Below, piece by piece: positions 43,947 through 54,681 of a DNA stretch of 64,000 nucleotides. The DNA lies in assembly GCF_014874095.1 (NCBI RefSeq), contig NZ_JADBEB010000001.1:2418001-2482000 (forward strand), given 5' to 3'. This stretch comes from Plantactinospora soyae (GTDB lineage: Bacteria; Actinomycetota; Actinomycetes; Mycobacteriales; Micromonosporaceae). The position numbers and the translations under genes were made by a program. The notes below the pieces were generated by a model that was not told where the DNA came from, did not search any database, and saw only the letters and a list, made by a program, of their open reading frames with translations. Positions within the stretch are counted from its first letter, which is position 1. Every line of letters starts with the position of its first letter.

Positions 43947-45152
43947 GTGAGCTGGGTCGAGGGTGCGGCAGGTTCGCCGTACGGGGTGCACAACCTGCCG
44001 TACGGGGTGTTCGTACAGCCGGGCCGGGTGCCCCGGATCGGCGTACGGATCGGGGATCTCGTCCTCGACCTCGACGGCGCGGAGGCGGCCGGGCTGATCC
44101 TGGCCGGCGGCGCGCTGCGCGGTCCGACGCTGAACGCGTTCCTGGCGCTCGGCCATCCCCAGTGGACGACGGTACGGCGGCGGATCGTCGAACTGCTGAC
44201 CGACGAGGAGCATCGGCCGGCCGTGGCGCCGCTGCTGATTCCGCTAGACCGGATCGACCTCGTCCTGCCGTTCGAGGTGGCCGACTACGTCGACTTCTAC
44301 TCCTCCGAGCAGCACGCCGGCAACGTGGGGAAGATCTTCCGACCCGGTGCGGCGCCGCTGCTGCCGAACTGGCGGCACCTGCCGGTCGGCTACCACGGCC
44401 GGGCCGGCACCGTCGTGGTCTCCGGTACGCCGATCGTCCGACCGCAGGGCCAGCGGGCCACCCCGGACGGGCCGGCGTACGGTCCGTCGACCCGGCTGGA
44501 CATCGAGGCGGAGGTCGGCTTCGTGGTCGGCGTACCGTCCGCGCTCGGCGGGCGGGTCGGGGCCGAGGACTTCGCCGCGCACGTCTTCGGGGTGGTACTG
44601 GTCAACGACTGGTCGGCCCGGGACATCCAGGCGTGGGAGTACCAGCCGCTCGGGCCGTTCCTCGGCAAGTCGTTCGCCACCTCGGTCTCGCCCTGGGTGG
44701 TGCCGCTTGAGGCGCTGGCGGACGCCTGGGTGCCCGCCCCGAACCAGGAGCCCGAGGTGCTCGACTACCTCCGCGACGTACCGCACCTGGGGCTGGACCT
44801 GCGGCTGACGGTGGACTGGAACGGCGACCGGGTCAGCGAGCCGCCCTTCGAGGGGATGTACTGGACGCCGGCCCAGCAACTCGCCCACCTGACCGTGAAC
44901 GGGGCCGCACTGCGTACCGGAGACCTGTACGCCTCCGGCACCGTCTCCGGGCCCCGGCGCGACCAGGTCGGCTCGTTCCTCGAACTGACCTGGGGCGGGG
45001 CCGAGCCGGTGAAGCTCTCCGACGGGACCGAACGGACCTTCCTCCTCGACGGCGACACCGTGCGGATCGGCGCCACGGCACCGGGACCGGACGGCACCAC
45101 CGTCGGACTCGGTGAGGTCGCCGGCACCATCGCTCCCGCTCAACCGTCCTGA
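43947..45152 (+). CDS. fahA: Fumarylacetoacetase
   Basis: A 401-residue hydrolase cleaving fumarylacetoacetate to fumarate and acetoacetate. The N-terminal SH3-like domain is followed by the catalytic domain with DYVDFYSSEQHAGNVG (metal Asp and catalytic His), LPVGYHGRAGTVVVSG, RLDIEAEVGFVVG (two metal Glu) and VNDWSARDIQAWEYQPLGPFLGKSF. The GTG at 43947 follows GAGGAG. It probably shares a transcript with the gene at 43025. Confidence 0.94.
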   Translation: MSWVEGAAGSPYGVHNLPYGVFVQPGRVPRIGVRIGDLVLDLDGAEAAGLILAGGALRGPTLNAFLALGHPQWTTVRRRIVELLTDEEHRPAVAPLLIPLDRIDLVLPFEVADYVDFYSSEQHAGNVGKIFRPGAAPLLPNWRHLPVGYHGRAGTVVVSGTPIVRPQGQRATPDGPAYGPSTRLDIEAEVGFVVGVPSALGGRVGAEDFAAHVFGVVLVNDWSARDIQAWEYQPLGPFLGKSFATSVSPWVVPLEALADAWVPAPNQEPEVLDYLRDVPHLGLDLRLTVDWNGDRVSEPPFEGMYWTPAQQLAHLTVNGAALRTGDLYASGTVSGPRRDQVGSFLELTWGGAEPVKLSDGTERTFLLDGDTVRIGATAPGPDGTTVGLGEVAGTIAPAQPS

Positions 45153-45317
45153 GCCGCCGGCTTCCGGGCAAGGCGGCGGTGTTCGAGTTCTGCGTCATCG
45201 GACGGACTGTGCGATCGATGGGCCGGAGGGAGTAACAGGATCGGTTCATGACGCGTTGAGTTACCCGGGCGGGGACAAACCCGTCATCAAGTGTGTTTGA
45301 CCTTGAAAGGGTACAAA

Positions 45318-45515
45318 ATGTTCAACGCGGATGCTGCGGTGTGGCGTAAGAGCAGCCGATCCAACGACCAGGGTCTGTGCGTCGAAGTCGCCGACAACCT
45401 CCCCGGGGTCGTCGGTGTGCGCGACTCGAAGGACCCCGACCCGGTGCTGGCGTTCCCGCCGGCCAACTGGGCGGCATTCGTCGCCGCGACCAGGACCGGT
45501 CGCTTCGAGAGCTGA
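45318..45515 (+). CDS. DUF397 protein, orphan
   Basis: A 65-residue DUF397 protein with VWRKSSRSNDQGLCVEVADN, GVRDSKDPD and NWAAFVAATR. ATG 45318 after GAAAGGG. Unlike the pair at 39.9-40.3 kb, no XRE/DUF5753 gene is adjacent; the neighbours are fahA and an SRPBCC gene. It may be cognate to an unlinked regulator. Confidence 0.9.
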   Translation: MFNADAAVWRKSSRSNDQGLCVEVADNLPGVVGVRDSKDPDPVLAFPPANWAAFVAATRTGRFES

Positions 45516-45668
45516 TCGGGGCAGGGTTGCCGATGGAGCGGTTCCGGCCGGTTGCTGTGGGGGCCGGAACCGCACCTGTGTCGACTCGTCACTTTCTGGT
45601 CACTCTGCGGCGGCGCGGGCGTGACCAAGCCTGCTCCGCGTCGTACCGTGGTCCTGGGGGAGGCGCCC

Positions 45669-46202
45669 ATGTCGACGGTGGCGTTCAGCCGGCTGATCGA
45701 GGCACCCGCAGACGAGGTGTGGCGGGTCTTCACGGACCTGCCCTCCCGCCCTCGGTGGCTCTGTCCGGTCGACGAGGTCGAGGTGCTGCCCCCGAGCGTG
45801 CCGCCGAGCCCGGCCGGGGTCGACGCGGTGCCCAAGTTCGGGGTCGGAACGGTCTGGCGGGAGAGTCGTACCGGACCGGGCGGCAGCCGGATGGTCGAGG
45901 AGTTCTCGGTGGCGGAGGTGGCGCCGCCGCAGCATCTCGTCGTCATCTCGTCCGGGGACGGGGTGGACTACCGGACGACGTACACGTTCAGCGCGATCAA
46001 GGCACGACGGCCGGATCGTGGCCGAACGGTGGTGACCGTCAGCCACGAGGGCGTGCCCACCGCCCGGTACGGCCGGTTGCTGGCGGTGCTCTTCGGCGGA
46101 CTTGCCGCCAGGGCGGGTGAGGGCGCGTTGCGCCGGGATCTGGACGACCTCGCCGCCGCCACCGAACCCGGCCGCCGGATCGGTCCGGCCGCTGCCGCCT
46201 GA
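45669..46202 (+). CDS. SRPBCC-family (START-like) protein
   Basis: A 177-residue single-domain protein with the polyketide-cyclase/START-like helix-grip pattern: FSRLIEAPADEVWRVFTDLPSRPRWLCPVDEVEVL at the start, central strands GTVWRESRTG and YRTTYTFSAI, and a C-terminal helix GALRRDLDDLAAATE. Such proteins bind lipophilic ligands or act as cyclases; nothing here fixes the ligand. ATG 45669 has GGGGGAGG six nt upstream. Confidence 0.8.
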   Translation: MSTVAFSRLIEAPADEVWRVFTDLPSRPRWLCPVDEVEVLPPSVPPSPAGVDAVPKFGVGTVWRESRTGPGGSRMVEEFSVAEVAPPQHLVVISSGDGVDYRTTYTFSAIKARRPDRGRTVVTVSHEGVPTARYGRLLAVLFGGLAARAGEGALRRDLDDLAAATEPGRRIGPAAAA

Positions 46203-46312
46203 CCAGCACCCCAGCTCCCGAACCACCAGCGGACTCCCGAGGTCCGGCGCGCACACCTGCCAGCCGTCGGCCGGGCGCTGGTCGGTAGGGTGCCCGACGG
46301 AGGTGTGCGGGC

Positions 46313-47656
46313 ATGCAACGCCGAACGGGTGTGTCTGAGCGCAGCGAGGGCACCGGCTGGCGCGGTCGTGGTGGCCACGACGAGGAGCCCGGCGAGGCAG
46401 CGGCGCCGCGCTGGCTCCGGCGGGCACTCGCCGCCGCCGTGGCGGTGCTGGCCGTGGTCGCGTCCGCCGTGATCGTGCACCGGGTCCTGGCGCCCGCCGA
46501 GGTGATCACCCCGGCGCGGGCCGGATATCCGGCTCCGGTGACCGTCCAGCCCGGCGTGATCGGCACCCTGAACGCGGCACCACTGATCGTCGACGGCCGG
46601 CTCCGGGTCTACGCCACCGCCCGGCAGGTCCGGGCCGACCAGCCGCTCGACGCCCCGACCAGGCGTACCCCGTACTGGTCGTTCCGGCGCTGGCCGGCCG
46701 AGGTGACCGGGTTGGTCGCGGACGGCGGCATGGTGGTCACCCGGTGGTCGGACGGCGAACTGGTCGCCCTGGAGGCCCGCACCGGCCTGGTGCGGTGGCG
46801 GGCCGGCGGACCCCGACCGGAGCACGGATATCTCGGCCGGCGCACCGGCGGCGCCACCGTCTACACGCCCAGCGGGCTCTATCCGGCGCAGACCCGGGAC
46901 GGCACCTACGTGCTGGTGGTGATCGGCACGACCGAACGTCGCGGGTTCGACCTGGCGTCGGGCCGGGAGCTGTGGCGGGCCGACGTCGACCCGGCCTGTC
47001 GGGCCGTCGACCCGGCCGAAGGGCTCACCACCACCGCCGGTCAGTTCGTCGTGGTGGACAGCTGCGCCGGGTCGCCCGCCGTCGGCTTCTACGACGTGCG
47101 GACCGGCGCCCCGATCACCCGCTGGCAACCCGATCCCGCGACCTCGGCGGTCGAGGTCACTCCGGTCGGCTGCGCGGTGGGCCGGTTCCGGTGTCCGGCG
47201 ATCCGGACCAGCGGCGGCGGTGTCATCCGGGGCTGGCTGGTCGGCGGTCCGAGCCCGGTGCCGGCCCCGACCCTGGACGCCCCGGAATCGGTGCTCGTCG
47301 GCGAGGTCGCGGTGGCGTCGCGGGGGACCGGGCTGGTGGCCCGGTCGGTGCGTACCGGTGCGGCGCTGTGGCAGTGGTCCGGCACCGGACCGGCCCGCAT
47401 CCTCGCTGCCCAGTCGGGGCGGGTGCACCTGCGTACCGAGGCGGGGGAACTGCTCACGCTGGACTCGGAGACCGGCCGGGAGCGGTCCAGGTTCCCGTTC
47501 ACGTACGGACGGGACTCGACCACGTGGTCACCCGGCCTCGTCTACGCGGCCAACGGGTTCGTGGCGGTGGAGCGGCTCACCGAGCCGGTGGACCCGGCCG
47601 CCGCCGACAGCCGCTACTACCTGGCCGCCCAACCGGTCATCCTCGCCGCCACCTGA
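46313..47656 (+). CDS. Membrane-anchored PQQ-like beta-propeller protein
   Basis: A 447-residue protein. A basic cytosolic N-terminus is followed by one transmembrane helix near residues 40-60 (AVAVLAVVASAVIVHRVL). Repeated blades of PQQ-enzyme-like type follow (GELVALEARTGLVRWRAGG; RGFDLASGRELWRADV; TGAALWQWSGTG; LLTLDSETGRER). No PQQ-binding residues or signal cleavage site are evident, so it is probably a scaffold or envelope-assembly protein. GGAGG at 46299-46303 and a TAGGGT box at 46286 precede the ATG. It is related in architecture to the protein at 55021. Confidence 0.78.
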   Translation: MQRRTGVSERSEGTGWRGRGGHDEEPGEAAAPRWLRRALAAAVAVLAVVASAVIVHRVLAPAEVITPARAGYPAPVTVQPGVIGTLNAAPLIVDGRLRVYATARQVRADQPLDAPTRRTPYWSFRRWPAEVTGLVADGGMVVTRWSDGELVALEARTGLVRWRAGGPRPEHGYLGRRTGGATVYTPSGLYPAQTRDGTYVLVVIGTTERRGFDLASGRELWRADVDPACRAVDPAEGLTTTAGQFVVVDSCAGSPAVGFYDVRTGAPITRWQPDPATSAVEVTPVGCAVGRFRCPAIRTSGGGVIRGWLVGGPSPVPAPTLDAPESVLVGEVAVASRGTGLVARSVRTGAALWQWSGTGPARILAAQSGRVHLRTEAGELLTLDSETGRERSRFPFTYGRDSTTWSPGLVYAANGFVAVERLTEPVDPAAADSRYYLAAQPVILAAT

Positions 47657-47700
47657 CCAGGGCACCGGCTTCGCGTCGGACCACTCCACAGCCGGTCCGA

Positions 47701-48729
47701 TCAACCGACTCCGACCTTTGTCCTGCGGCGCGACCGGCGGGCGGCGATGACCAGCCCGGCGGCGATCAGTAGCCCCACCACCAGTGACGTCGCGATCAAT
47801 CCCCATGGTGTGGTCAGTCGGTCGTACAGGGTGCTGGCCTCGCCCACCTGACCCGGGTCGGGGAAGGTGACCTGACCGGTGGCGCTGTGTTTGACCATGC
47901 CGCTCTGTAGGTCCACGTCGATCCGCCATGGTCCGTTCGGCACTTCGCGGGGGAACCTGGCGGTGACCGTTCCGGTCTCGCCCGGTGCCAGGGTGGTGCC
48001 CTTCAGCACCTCGAACGGGCCGGCCCGCATCCCGGCCGGGCCCTCGGAGAGGCGCACCTGCCCGCCCATGTCCAGGGCCCGTTCCCCGGTGTTGCGGACC
48101 TTGATGGCGACCGACGGCACCCCCTGGGTGTCACGGGCCGGAACCAGGTCTCCGATGGCGAAGTCCGAGGCCGGCTCGCCGCCGGGGCCGATGTTCAGAT
48201 ACAGCCGGATGCCAGCCCGATGGGTCCTGCCGACGTTCGCGCTCGAGGTCGCCTTGGCGGTGACCGACGCCCAGACCATCCCATACCGTTCGCCGGCCGA
48301 GGCGGTTGGCGGTACCTGGACAGTGACCTTGATCGGGGCCTTCTGACCGGGATTCAGATCCACGTGGTCACGCTCGACCGATATCCATGAGGTCAGCTCG
48401 TTGGTCGCCCGGCCCTCGGCCGGCTGGAACCGCTCTTTGCCGATGCTCGCGGCAGCCGGATAGACCTCGATCCGAAGCCGCCGGTCGGTGTGGTTGGCGA
48501 GCTGCACCCGGCGCCGGATGACGGTGCCGGGCGGGAGGTGGTCCACGATGGAACGCCGGGCGCGCGGATCCTTTCGCCGCTCGGCCGGGGCCTCCATCAG
48601 CTGGACGCCGAAGCCGCCCTCGTCGAGATCCGGATCCGGCGCGCTGGCCTGGGCGGGAACGCCCAGGCCAGCGACGCAGAGGACGATGAGGGCAGCGAGA
48701 TCTGCCCATCGTCGATGAGGCTTACGCAT
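47701..48729 (-). CDS. DUF916 (WxL-partner) cell-surface protein with C-terminal anchor
   Basis: A 342-residue exported protein. The signal peptide ends near AQASA (residues 1-30). The DUF916-type peptidoglycan-interacting domain follows (FGVQLMEAP...LPPGTVIRRRVQLANHTDRRLRIEVYPAAAS, ISVERDHVDLNPGQKAPIKV). A second Ig-like domain comes next (VAIKVRNTGERALDMGGQVRLSEG), then a transmembrane helix near 305-330 and a basic tail. ATG 48729 overlaps the stop of the upstream gene by 8 nt. In Firmicutes, DUF916 proteins are co-encoded with WxL proteins and bind the wall; the same pairing occurs here. Confidence 0.8.
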   Translation of the reverse strand: MRKPHRRWADLAALIVLCVAGLGVPAQASAPDPDLDEGGFGVQLMEAPAERRKDPRARRSIVDHLPPGTVIRRRVQLANHTDRRLRIEVYPAAASIGKERFQPAEGRATNELTSWISVERDHVDLNPGQKAPIKVTVQVPPTASAGERYGMVWASVTAKATSSANVGRTHRAGIRLYLNIGPGGEPASDFAIGDLVPARDTQGVPSVAIKVRNTGERALDMGGQVRLSEGPAGMRAGPFEVLKGTTLAPGETGTVTARFPREVPNGPWRIDVDLQSGMVKHSATGQVTFPDPGQVGEASTLYDRLTTPWGLIATSLVVGLLIAAGLVIAARRSRRRTKVGVG

Positions 48730-49306
48730 CTGCCACCGAATGGGTGACCGTTCCGGTGTAGGTGCCGGCCTGGTTTGTGACGGCGGTCTGGATCTCCAGG
48801 GTCGGGTTCCAGGAGACCGAGTTGATACCCGTGCCACCGTCGTGGCTGAATGCCACCGGCGCGGTGGAGAGCGGAACCGCGTCCGTGGCGTCCGTCTGGC
48901 CTTCGGTGAAGGTCCCGTCGCCGACCGGCGGGGCAAGTTCCACCCCTGACCAGTAGAGGACGGCGCTCGCTGGCACCGTCAGGCTGGGGTCGGCCCCGCA
49001 GACTCCGATACAGAAGGCGGTGGAGCTGACGGTGGCGGTCCAGGTGGCGTCCGCGGCGCCCCGGTTGTCGGTGACCGTGACGACTCCCATCTGCCCCGCA
49101 ATGAGGCTGCCCGGTGGCTGTGAGTCGCCATCGACGTCGCCGAGAGTCACGGCCGCAGGCGCACTGATCTCCAGCAGGCCTTCCTCCAACAGGAATGTCA
49201 CGACGGTGTCCGCGGTGTCGGTCACCGCCGCCTTCGCGGGGGCCGCCATGAGCCCGACCGCTGCAATGGCGGCCACGCCGCCCACGAGGATTCTGCTGAT
49301 TCGCAC
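48722..49306 (-). CDS. Secreted WxL-like surface protein
   Basis: A 194-residue secreted protein. Signal peptide: VRISRILVGGVAAIAAVGLMAAPAKA. The mature part is beta-rich, with one Cys pair (FCIGVCGAD), and ends AGTYTGTVTHSVADA. That ending parallels the C-terminal strand of WxL domains (AGTYTATLTHS-type), although a W-x-L sequence itself is not evident. The GTG at 49306 follows GAAGGG. It is translationally coupled to the DUF916 gene (8-nt overlap). A long 5' region (49307-49489) precedes it. Confidence 0.7.
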   Translation of the reverse strand: MRISRILVGGVAAIAAVGLMAAPAKAAVTDTADTVVTFLLEEGLLEISAPAAVTLGDVDGDSQPPGSLIAGQMGVVTVTDNRGAADATWTATVSSTAFCIGVCGADPSLTVPASAVLYWSGVELAPPVGDGTFTEGQTDATDAVPLSTAPVAFSHDGGTGINSVSWNPTLEIQTAVTNQAGTYTGTVTHSVADA

Positions 49307-49489
49307 GTCGTCCGTACCCTTCTCGAAGTGATGACCCCCCGCCGCGCGCCGGTATCCCGACGCCACGGGTCACTCCGAAATATAGGGCGACTCACTCATA
49401 AGCAGGTCGAAAACGTCTAAATCCGACATCGTCCTTGTTGTGCCTGAAGCGCGGAATGGGCGCCGTCGAACTGATATCGCCTTGAAGCG

Positions 49490-50632
49490 CTACAGGACGG
49501 ACTCGGCAGCGGCCAGGAAGGCGTCGTTCTCGGCCGGCGTGCCGATGGTGACCCGTACGCCCTCGCCGGCGAACGGGCGGACGATGATCCCGCGCGCCTC
49601 GCAGGCCTGCGCGAACGACACCGACCGGTCACCCAGCGGCAGCCAGACGAAGTTGGCCTGGCTCTCCGGCACGGTCCCGCCGATCGGTCCGGCCGGCAGC
49701 CGCTTGCGCAGCGCCTCGGTCACCCGCTCCCGCTCGGCGATCACCAGCGCGCAACGTCGGCGTACCTCGTCGGCCTGGGTGAGCGCGGCCAACGCCCCGG
49801 CCTGGGCGGCCAGGCTGGTGGAGAACGGGGTGACCACCTTGCGGACCGCGGCGGCCACCTCCGGCTGCCCGACCAGGAAACCGATCCGCAGCCCGGCCAG
49901 CCCCCACGCCTTCGACAGGGTGCGCAGCACCACCACGTTGGGCCGGTCGCCGTACGCCGTCAGGCCGTCCGGCACCTCGGCGTCGGTGACGAACTCCCGG
50001 TACGCCTCGTCGAGCACCACCAGCACGTCGTCCGGTACGGCGTCGAGGAACCGGTCGAGTTCGGCGCGGCGCAGACTGGTCCCGGTCGGGTTGTTCGGGT
50101 TGCAGACCAGGATCAGCCGGGTACGGTCGGTGACCGCCGCCGCCATCGCGGACAGGTCGTGCCCGTGGTCGGCGGTGTTCGGCACCCGTACGCTGGTCGC
50201 GCCGCTGGTCGCCACGATGATCGGGTACGCCTCGAAGGAGCGCCACGAGTACACCACCTCGTCACCGGGCAGGCAGGTTGCCCGGACCAGGTGCTCGGCC
50301 AGCGCCACTGATCCGCAGCCGGTGGCGATCCGGTCCGCGTCGACCCCGTACCGCTCGGCGAGAGCGTCCCGCAGTGCCAGCACGCCCATGTCGGGGTACC
50401 GGTGTACGCCCGCGACCGCCTCGGCGACCGCCTCGACCACCCCGGGCAGCGGGCCGTACGGCACCTCGTTGCTGGCCAGCTTGATGGCCTCGGGCAGGCC
50501 CAGTTCCCGGGCCAGGTCGGCCGGACTGCGCCCGGGGACGTAGTTGGGCAGTGCGTCGAGGTCGGCGCGGGTCAGCCGGGGTCTGCGGGGGCGCCGGTCG
50601 GGGCCGGGGGTCGAACTGGTGGAGCCGGTCAT
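49490..50632 (-). CDS. hisC: Histidinol-phosphate aminotransferase family (HisC or aromatic aminotransferase Pat)
   Basis: A 380-residue fold-type I PLP enzyme. Motifs are [34 protein letters not shown] and [10 protein letters not shown]. The PLP lysine is in [15 protein letters not shown], with [14 protein letters not shown] at the end. The ATG at 50632 overlaps the stop of the RDD gene (ATGA) and follows GGAGG; a longer frame to 50869 overlaps that gene and is rejected. No other his gene is near. hppD is 2 kb away, so an aromatic amino acid transaminase supplying 4-hydroxyphenylpyruvate is a real alternative to HisC. Confidence 0.85.
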   Translation of the reverse strand: MTGSTSSTPGPDRRPRRPRLTRADLDALPNYVPGRSPADLARELGLPEAIKLASNEVPYGPLPGVVEAVAEAVAGVHRYPDMGVLALRDALAERYGVDADRIATGCGSVALAEHLVRATCLPGDEVVYSWRSFEAYPIIVATSGATSVRVPNTADHGHDLSAMAAAVTDRTRLILVCNPNNPTGTSLRRAELDRFLDAVPDDVLVVLDEAYREFVTDAEVPDGLTAYGDRPNVVVLRTLSKAWGLAGLRIGFLVGQPEVAAAVRKVVTPFSTSLAAQAGALAALTQADEVRRRCALVIAERERVTEALRKRLPAGPIGGTVPESQANFVWLPLGDRSVSFAQACEARGIIVRPFAGEGVRVTIGTPAENDAFLAAAESVL

Positions 50633-51810
50633 GACGCGGTGCCTCCGGTGCGGTCGTTCGGGGTGTCGGTCGAAGTGTCGGACGGGCCGGGCTGGTTGTC
50701 GGACGGGCCGTTCGAGGAGTCGGACGGGCCGTCCGAGGTGACGGACTGCCGGGGCATCCGCACCACGACGGTCTGGCCCCGCTTGTCGTGCAGCGCCTGC
50801 CGGAGCGGCCGGTCGAAGAACGGCAGCGCACAGTCGACCAGTTGGATCAGGAAGCCGATGCCGCAGCAACTCCAGAGGAACACCGGCAACCCGAGCATGT
50901 TCCAGCGCCGGAAGGACCGGCCGAAGCCCAACTGCTCGGTCTCGGCCAACGCCACGACCTTGATCCCCATCACCCGCTTGCCGAAGGTCTGCCCGCCGTT
51001 CGCCACCGACGGCACCTCGTACGCGAACCAGAGCGCGACCGCGATCAGCAGGATGACCACCTGGAGCCCGTCAGCCTGGGCACTCGCCTGGGGCAGCCCT
51101 TCGGTGTTGGATTCGCCGTTCAGCAGTCGCCGGGTGATCTCCCGGGAGACCGGCTCGATCTCCTGCACGAAGCGCCAGACGAACCAGCCGTTGACCAGCA
51201 CGTTCAGCAGGAACACCAGGCCGATGTCGATCAGCCGGGCGACCACCCGGGCACCGAGCGGCGCCAGTTCCAGCCCGTGTGGCCGGGGCGGTGGCGGCGG
51301 TCCCCAGTACGGCCCCGGCCAGCCCGGCGGCGGCGTTCCGTAGTGCGGTGTCCCGGGCGGCGGCATCCCGTACGGAGGCATCCCGGGGGGCGGGGCCTGT
51401 CCGGGGTACGGGGGCATTCCGGGGGGTGGCGCCTGTCCGGTACCCGGCCAGCCTGTCCCGGCCGGCCCCGGCTGCCCGTACGGAGCCGGTGGCGCGCTCG
51501 ACGGTGCTCCGCCGGCCGGTGGGCCGCTCGACGGGGGGCCACCAGTCGGCGGCGTACCCCAGGTCGGCGGCTGCCCGGTCCAGGGCGCCGGGGAGGCGCC
51601 CGGAGCTCCGGGCGGGGCGGACGAGCTGGCCGGGCTGCCGACACCGCTTGACGGCGGAGGGGCTGGCTCGGGCTCGGGCTCGATCGGCGGCGGGCCCTCT
51701 GGCGGGGTGGCGTCGACCGGCAGCGGCGCGCCGAGCCAGCCCTCACCGTCCCAGTACCGCTGGGTGGTCGGTTCGGCGGGATCGGCGTACCAGCCCGGTT
51801 GTACCGTCAC
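50629..51810 (-). CDS. RDD-family membrane protein with N-terminal DUF2510
   Basis: A 393-residue protein. Residues 5-27 are a DUF2510 motif ([21 protein letters not shown]). A Pro/Gly/Ala-rich spacer of about 150 residues with GMPPY repeats follows. The RDD domain ([20 protein letters not shown]...[15 protein letters not shown]) has three or four transmembrane helices. The tail contains degenerate S-D-G-P-S-D repeats (DNA about 50660-50745). GTG start at 51810. It belongs to a leftward group with the second RDD gene and hisC. RDD proteins are of unknown, possibly ion-transport, function. Confidence 0.83.
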   Translation of the reverse strand: MTVQPGWYADPAEPTTQRYWDGEGWLGAPLPVDATPPEGPPPIEPEPEPAPPPSSGVGSPASSSAPPGAPGASPAPWTGQPPTWGTPPTGGPPSSGPPAGGAPSSAPPAPYGQPGPAGTGWPGTGQAPPPGMPPYPGQAPPPGMPPYGMPPPGTPHYGTPPPGWPGPYWGPPPPPRPHGLELAPLGARVVARLIDIGLVFLLNVLVNGWFVWRFVQEIEPVSREITRRLLNGESNTEGLPQASAQADGLQVVILLIAVALWFAYEVPSVANGGQTFGKRVMGIKVVALAETEQLGFGRSFRRWNMLGLPVFLWSCCGIGFLIQLVDCALPFFDRPLRQALHDKRGQTVVVRMPRQSVTSDGPSDSSNGPSDNQPGPSDTSTDTPNDRTGGTAS

Positions 51811-51838
51811 CGGAACGACCTCGGTTGCGTCCTGACGT

Positions 51839-52642
51839 TCACGCTGGAACCTTAACCACCACGGTTTTGGCGAACTTGTCGTGGAGGCACTGCTGGTACG
51901 GCTTGTCCCAGAGTTGCCACAGGCCGTCGAGGTAGGTCAGGCCCGGTATCAGGCTGCCGCCCCACTGCACGAGGAAGCGCTTGGCGAGGAAGGCCCGGCT
52001 GATCGAGCCGGCCGGATCGAGCGGAGTGATCTTGACTTTCATGATCCGTTTGCCGATGGTCTGGCCGGTGCGCTTCGCCATCTCGACGTGGTAGACGTAC
52101 TGGAGGATCATGGCGACCAGGAGCAGGCCGGCCTCCATCAGCAGCAGCGGCACCAGGATATCGAGGAAGTCCGGTGCCGGATATGTGCCGTCCGGACCGG
52201 GGGTGGTGGTGAAGAAATCCGACCCGGCGGTGGCGAAGAAGATCACGAACGCGGGAATCGCGAGCACCATGACGGTCCCGCCGAGAATCGCCCCGTCGAT
52301 CAGGACGGCCAGCAGTCGGTCGGTGAACGAGGCGAGCGGCAGACCGGCCGGGCTGGTCGGCTGCGGCGCCGCCAGCTGGTAGCCGGGCGGCGGACCGTAC
52401 CCGGGACGGAGGTACCCGGGCGGGACCGGTGCGGCCGGCGGCGGCCCGTACCCGGGCGGGCCGTAGCCGGACGGCCTCGGCGGGCCGGCGTATCCCGGCG
52501 TCCCCTGACCGGGCTGGCCAGGCTGACCGGGCGGCACACCGTAGCCAGGCTGACGTGGCTGCGGAACGGGTCCGCCCTGGGGAGAGCCGGCGACTGGCCG
52601 ATTCTCCCCGGACGGCGGCATGGGCGGAGGCTGCTGGGTCAC
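51839..52642 (-). CDS. RDD-family membrane protein
   Basis: A 267-residue protein: a Pro/Gly/Tyr-rich cytosolic N-terminus to about residue 100, then an RDD domain (LASFTDRLLAVLIDGAILGGTVMVLAIPAFVIFF...MAKRTGQTIGKRIMKVKITPLD) with three to four helices. GTG 52642. It lies 11 nt after the hppD stop, so it may be part of the hppD transcript. Paralogous to the adjacent gene at 50629. Confidence 0.85.
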   Translation of the reverse strand: MTQQPPPMPPSGENRPVAGSPQGGPVPQPRQPGYGVPPGQPGQPGQGTPGYAGPPRPSGYGPPGYGPPPAAPVPPGYLRPGYGPPPGYQLAAPQPTSPAGLPLASFTDRLLAVLIDGAILGGTVMVLAIPAFVIFFATAGSDFFTTTPGPDGTYPAPDFLDILVPLLLMEAGLLLVAMILQYVYHVEMAKRTGQTIGKRIMKVKITPLDPAGSISRAFLAKRFLVQWGGSLIPGLTYLDGLWQLWDKPYQQCLHDKFAKTVVVKVPA

Positions 52643-52653
52643 GCAGGACAGTG

Positions 52654-53994
<1,341 letters not shown>

Positions 53995-54012
53995 CTAGTA
54001 CGGTCATCAACC

Positions 54013-54681
54013 ATGACCGCTGTACAAGTTGTCCAGCTTGATGCGCTCGACGTGAAACTGATCGACATGCTCGCCGCCGAGCCCCGGATCGGGGTCCTGG
54101 AGTGCTCGCGCCGGCTCCAGGTCGCCCGGGGCACGGTGCAGGCCCGACTGGACAAGCTGTTCGCCCGGGGAGTGATCCGGGGACTCGGGCCACAGCTCGA
54201 CCCGGCGGCCATCGGGTTCGGGGTGACGTCCTTCGTCACGCTGGAGATCAACCAGCGGCCGGGCCACGATCCGGTGACCGCACACCTGCGGGCCATCCCG
54301 GAGGTGCTGGAGGCGCACACCATCACCGGCTCCGGCGACGTGCTCTGCCGGATAGTCGCCCGGTCGAACGCCGACCTGCAACGGGTACTGGACCGGATCG
54401 TGTCGCACGAGGGCATCGCCCGCGCGTCGAGCATCATCGCGCTGGCCGAGAAGATCCCCTACCGGGTACTCCCACTGGCCCGAGCGGCCGCAGACGGATT
54501 GCCGGCCGAGGACCGGCCGGGCACCACCGCATCCGTGGACTCGTCGAGCACCACCGCGTCGCCGGCCGAGGACCGGTCGGGCACCACCGGATCGCCAGGC
54601 GGGGACCGGTCGGGTTCCGCCGGCTCGCCGGGCGGGCCGCGAACGGCGGCCAGTGCCTCGCCGAGCGAGGTGCGTTCGTAG
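54013..54681 (+). CDS. Lrp/AsnC-family regulator divergent from hppD, with a repetitive C-terminal extension
   Basis: A 222-residue protein. A winged helix-turn-helix lies at residues 10-60 (DVKLIDMLAAEPRIGVLECSRRLQVARGTVQARLDKL). A RAM/ligand-binding domain follows to about residue 155 (VTSFVTLEINQRPG...AHTITGSGDVLCRIVARSNADLQRVL). The family normally ends near LAEKIPYRVLPLA. Here about 65 more residues of A-E-D-R-x-G-T-T-type repeat follow, overlapping an antisense ArsR remnant. ATG 54013. It probably controls hppD in response to an aromatic amino acid or catabolite, as HpdR-type proteins do. Confidence 0.88.
   Translation: MTAVQVVQLDALDVKLIDMLAAEPRIGVLECSRRLQVARGTVQARLDKLFARGVIRGLGPQLDPAAIGFGVTSFVTLEINQRPGHDPVTAHLRAIPEVLEAHTITGSGDVLCRIVARSNADLQRVLDRIVSHEGIARASSIIALAEKIPYRVLPLARAAADGLPAEDRPGTTASVDSSSTTASPAEDRSGTTGSPGGDRSGSAGSPGGPRTAASASPSEVRS

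Noticed and set aside
50633-50869. N-terminal extension of the aminotransferase
   Set aside because: Would overlap the RDD gene by over 200 bp; the ATG at 50632 with GGAGG and ATGA coupling fits better.
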